Source of the DNA: Circinella minor
Lineage: Eukaryota; Mucoromycota; Mucoromycetes; Mucorales; Lichtheimiaceae
DNA length: 64,000 nt
Assembly: GCA_016758965.1 (NCBI GenBank)
Contig: JAEPRB010000123.1
Span: 57,694 to 121,693, forward strand
Direction of reading: 5' to 3'
The notes under the pieces are model-generated. The model ran no database searches. It was given only the letters and a program-made list of their open reading frames with translations, and was not told the origin of the DNA. The first letter of the stretch is position 1. The number at the start of each line of letters is the position of its first letter. The translations under genes and the position numbers were made by a program. Positions 63,690-64,000 of the stretch are shown here, in pieces.

Positions 63690-63701
63690 TATATTCACAT
63701 A
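63690..63701 (+). repeat. Direct repeat TATATTCACATA, right target-site duplication
   Basis: Exact copy of 62320-62331. It is followed at once by the resumed dispersed repeat (TATCGACTATCCAGCAAC). Confidence 0.75.
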
Positions 63702-64000
63702 TATCGACTATCCAGCAACAAAACCATTTACTTACTAGCCTCTAAAGATGAAACTTATTTAGTAATAAGTAGGAACAATTAAAAGAAAGTTTGTAACTAA
63801 GTGTAAACGTGGAAAATAACACGTTAGTGAAAGAAAGTAAAAAAAAAAAAAATGATTACGACTCTACATATTCTTTTTATGTTGATGTTCATTTTTCTAA
63901 ACTCTCATCGACCAGCGGTTTCATGTAAATCCTGTTATAATCCACAGATTAATCACGTTGTTCAAAAACGTTATAATAATTTCGAAACGAAATATAAAGA

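Larger units (their letters stand above)
61688..64000 (+). repeat. Dispersed repeat, copy B, interrupted by two nested insertions
   Basis: 61688-62046 matches 17156-17500 of copy A, and 63702-64000 matches about 17505-17800, in the same order and orientation. The junction in copy A (GATTATATCCACATATATAG) is continuous, whereas in copy B the same point holds 1.65 kb of foreign DNA. Both insertions therefore came after the repeat was in place. The repeat runs off the window end. Confidence 0.75.

Overview
The window looks like nuclear DNA of a mucoralean-type fungus (Mucoromycota). It is very AT-rich and full of A/T homopolymers and TA, GA and CA microsatellites. Genes are split by many short GT-AG introns, often with a TA tract just before the 3' splice site. 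A class 3 lipase closely resembling the Rhizomucor/Rhizopus type supports this placement. All gene models are manual splices: I checked each intron for GT/AG ends, reading-frame phase and continuity of the protein family, but no transcript evidence was available.

Layout. 1-785: tail of an unrecognised Ser-rich protein. 3124-14034: three secreted or surface genes on the minus strand (an aspartic-protease-like protein that has lost its second catalytic Asp, a small Cys-rich GPI-type protein, a class 3 lipase), separated by long gene-free stretches and one decayed, higher-GC gene relic (about 10.5-11.8 kb). 14-24.5 kb: repeat-rich desert with a TIR element (16.35-17.15 kb), a dispersed repeat and a giant inverted repeat (two arms of about 1.85 kb around a spacer of about 0.27 kb). 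24.5-30 kb: a GH47 alpha-mannosidase and a copper amine oxidase, convergent. 31.5-60.4 kb: compact housekeeping block with HIRIP3-like histone chaperone, CENP-O/Mcm21, an SSD1/DIS3L2-type RNB ribonuclease, ribosomal protein eL27, a Zn2Cys6 transcription factor, a three-finger C2H2-like protein, an AIFM2/FSP1-like oxidoreductase, NXT1, PCID2/Thp1-like, PP2A scaffold subunit A, a WD40 protein, a HAD phosphatase and an O-methyltransferase. 61.7-64 kb: a second copy of the dispersed repeat carrying two nested insertions, a TA-flanked MITE and then a 1.36-kb element whose only gene is an intact LINE ORF1-like protein, bounded by 12-bp direct repeats.

Together. Two divergent pairs share short promoters and related roles: NXT1/PCID2 (mRNA export) and HIRIP3/CENP-O (chromatin and kinetochore). 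The most unusual items are the ORF1-only retroelement, the giant inverted repeat as a possible dsRNA source, the pseudo-aspartic protease and the 12- and 16-nt microexons in the transcription factor.
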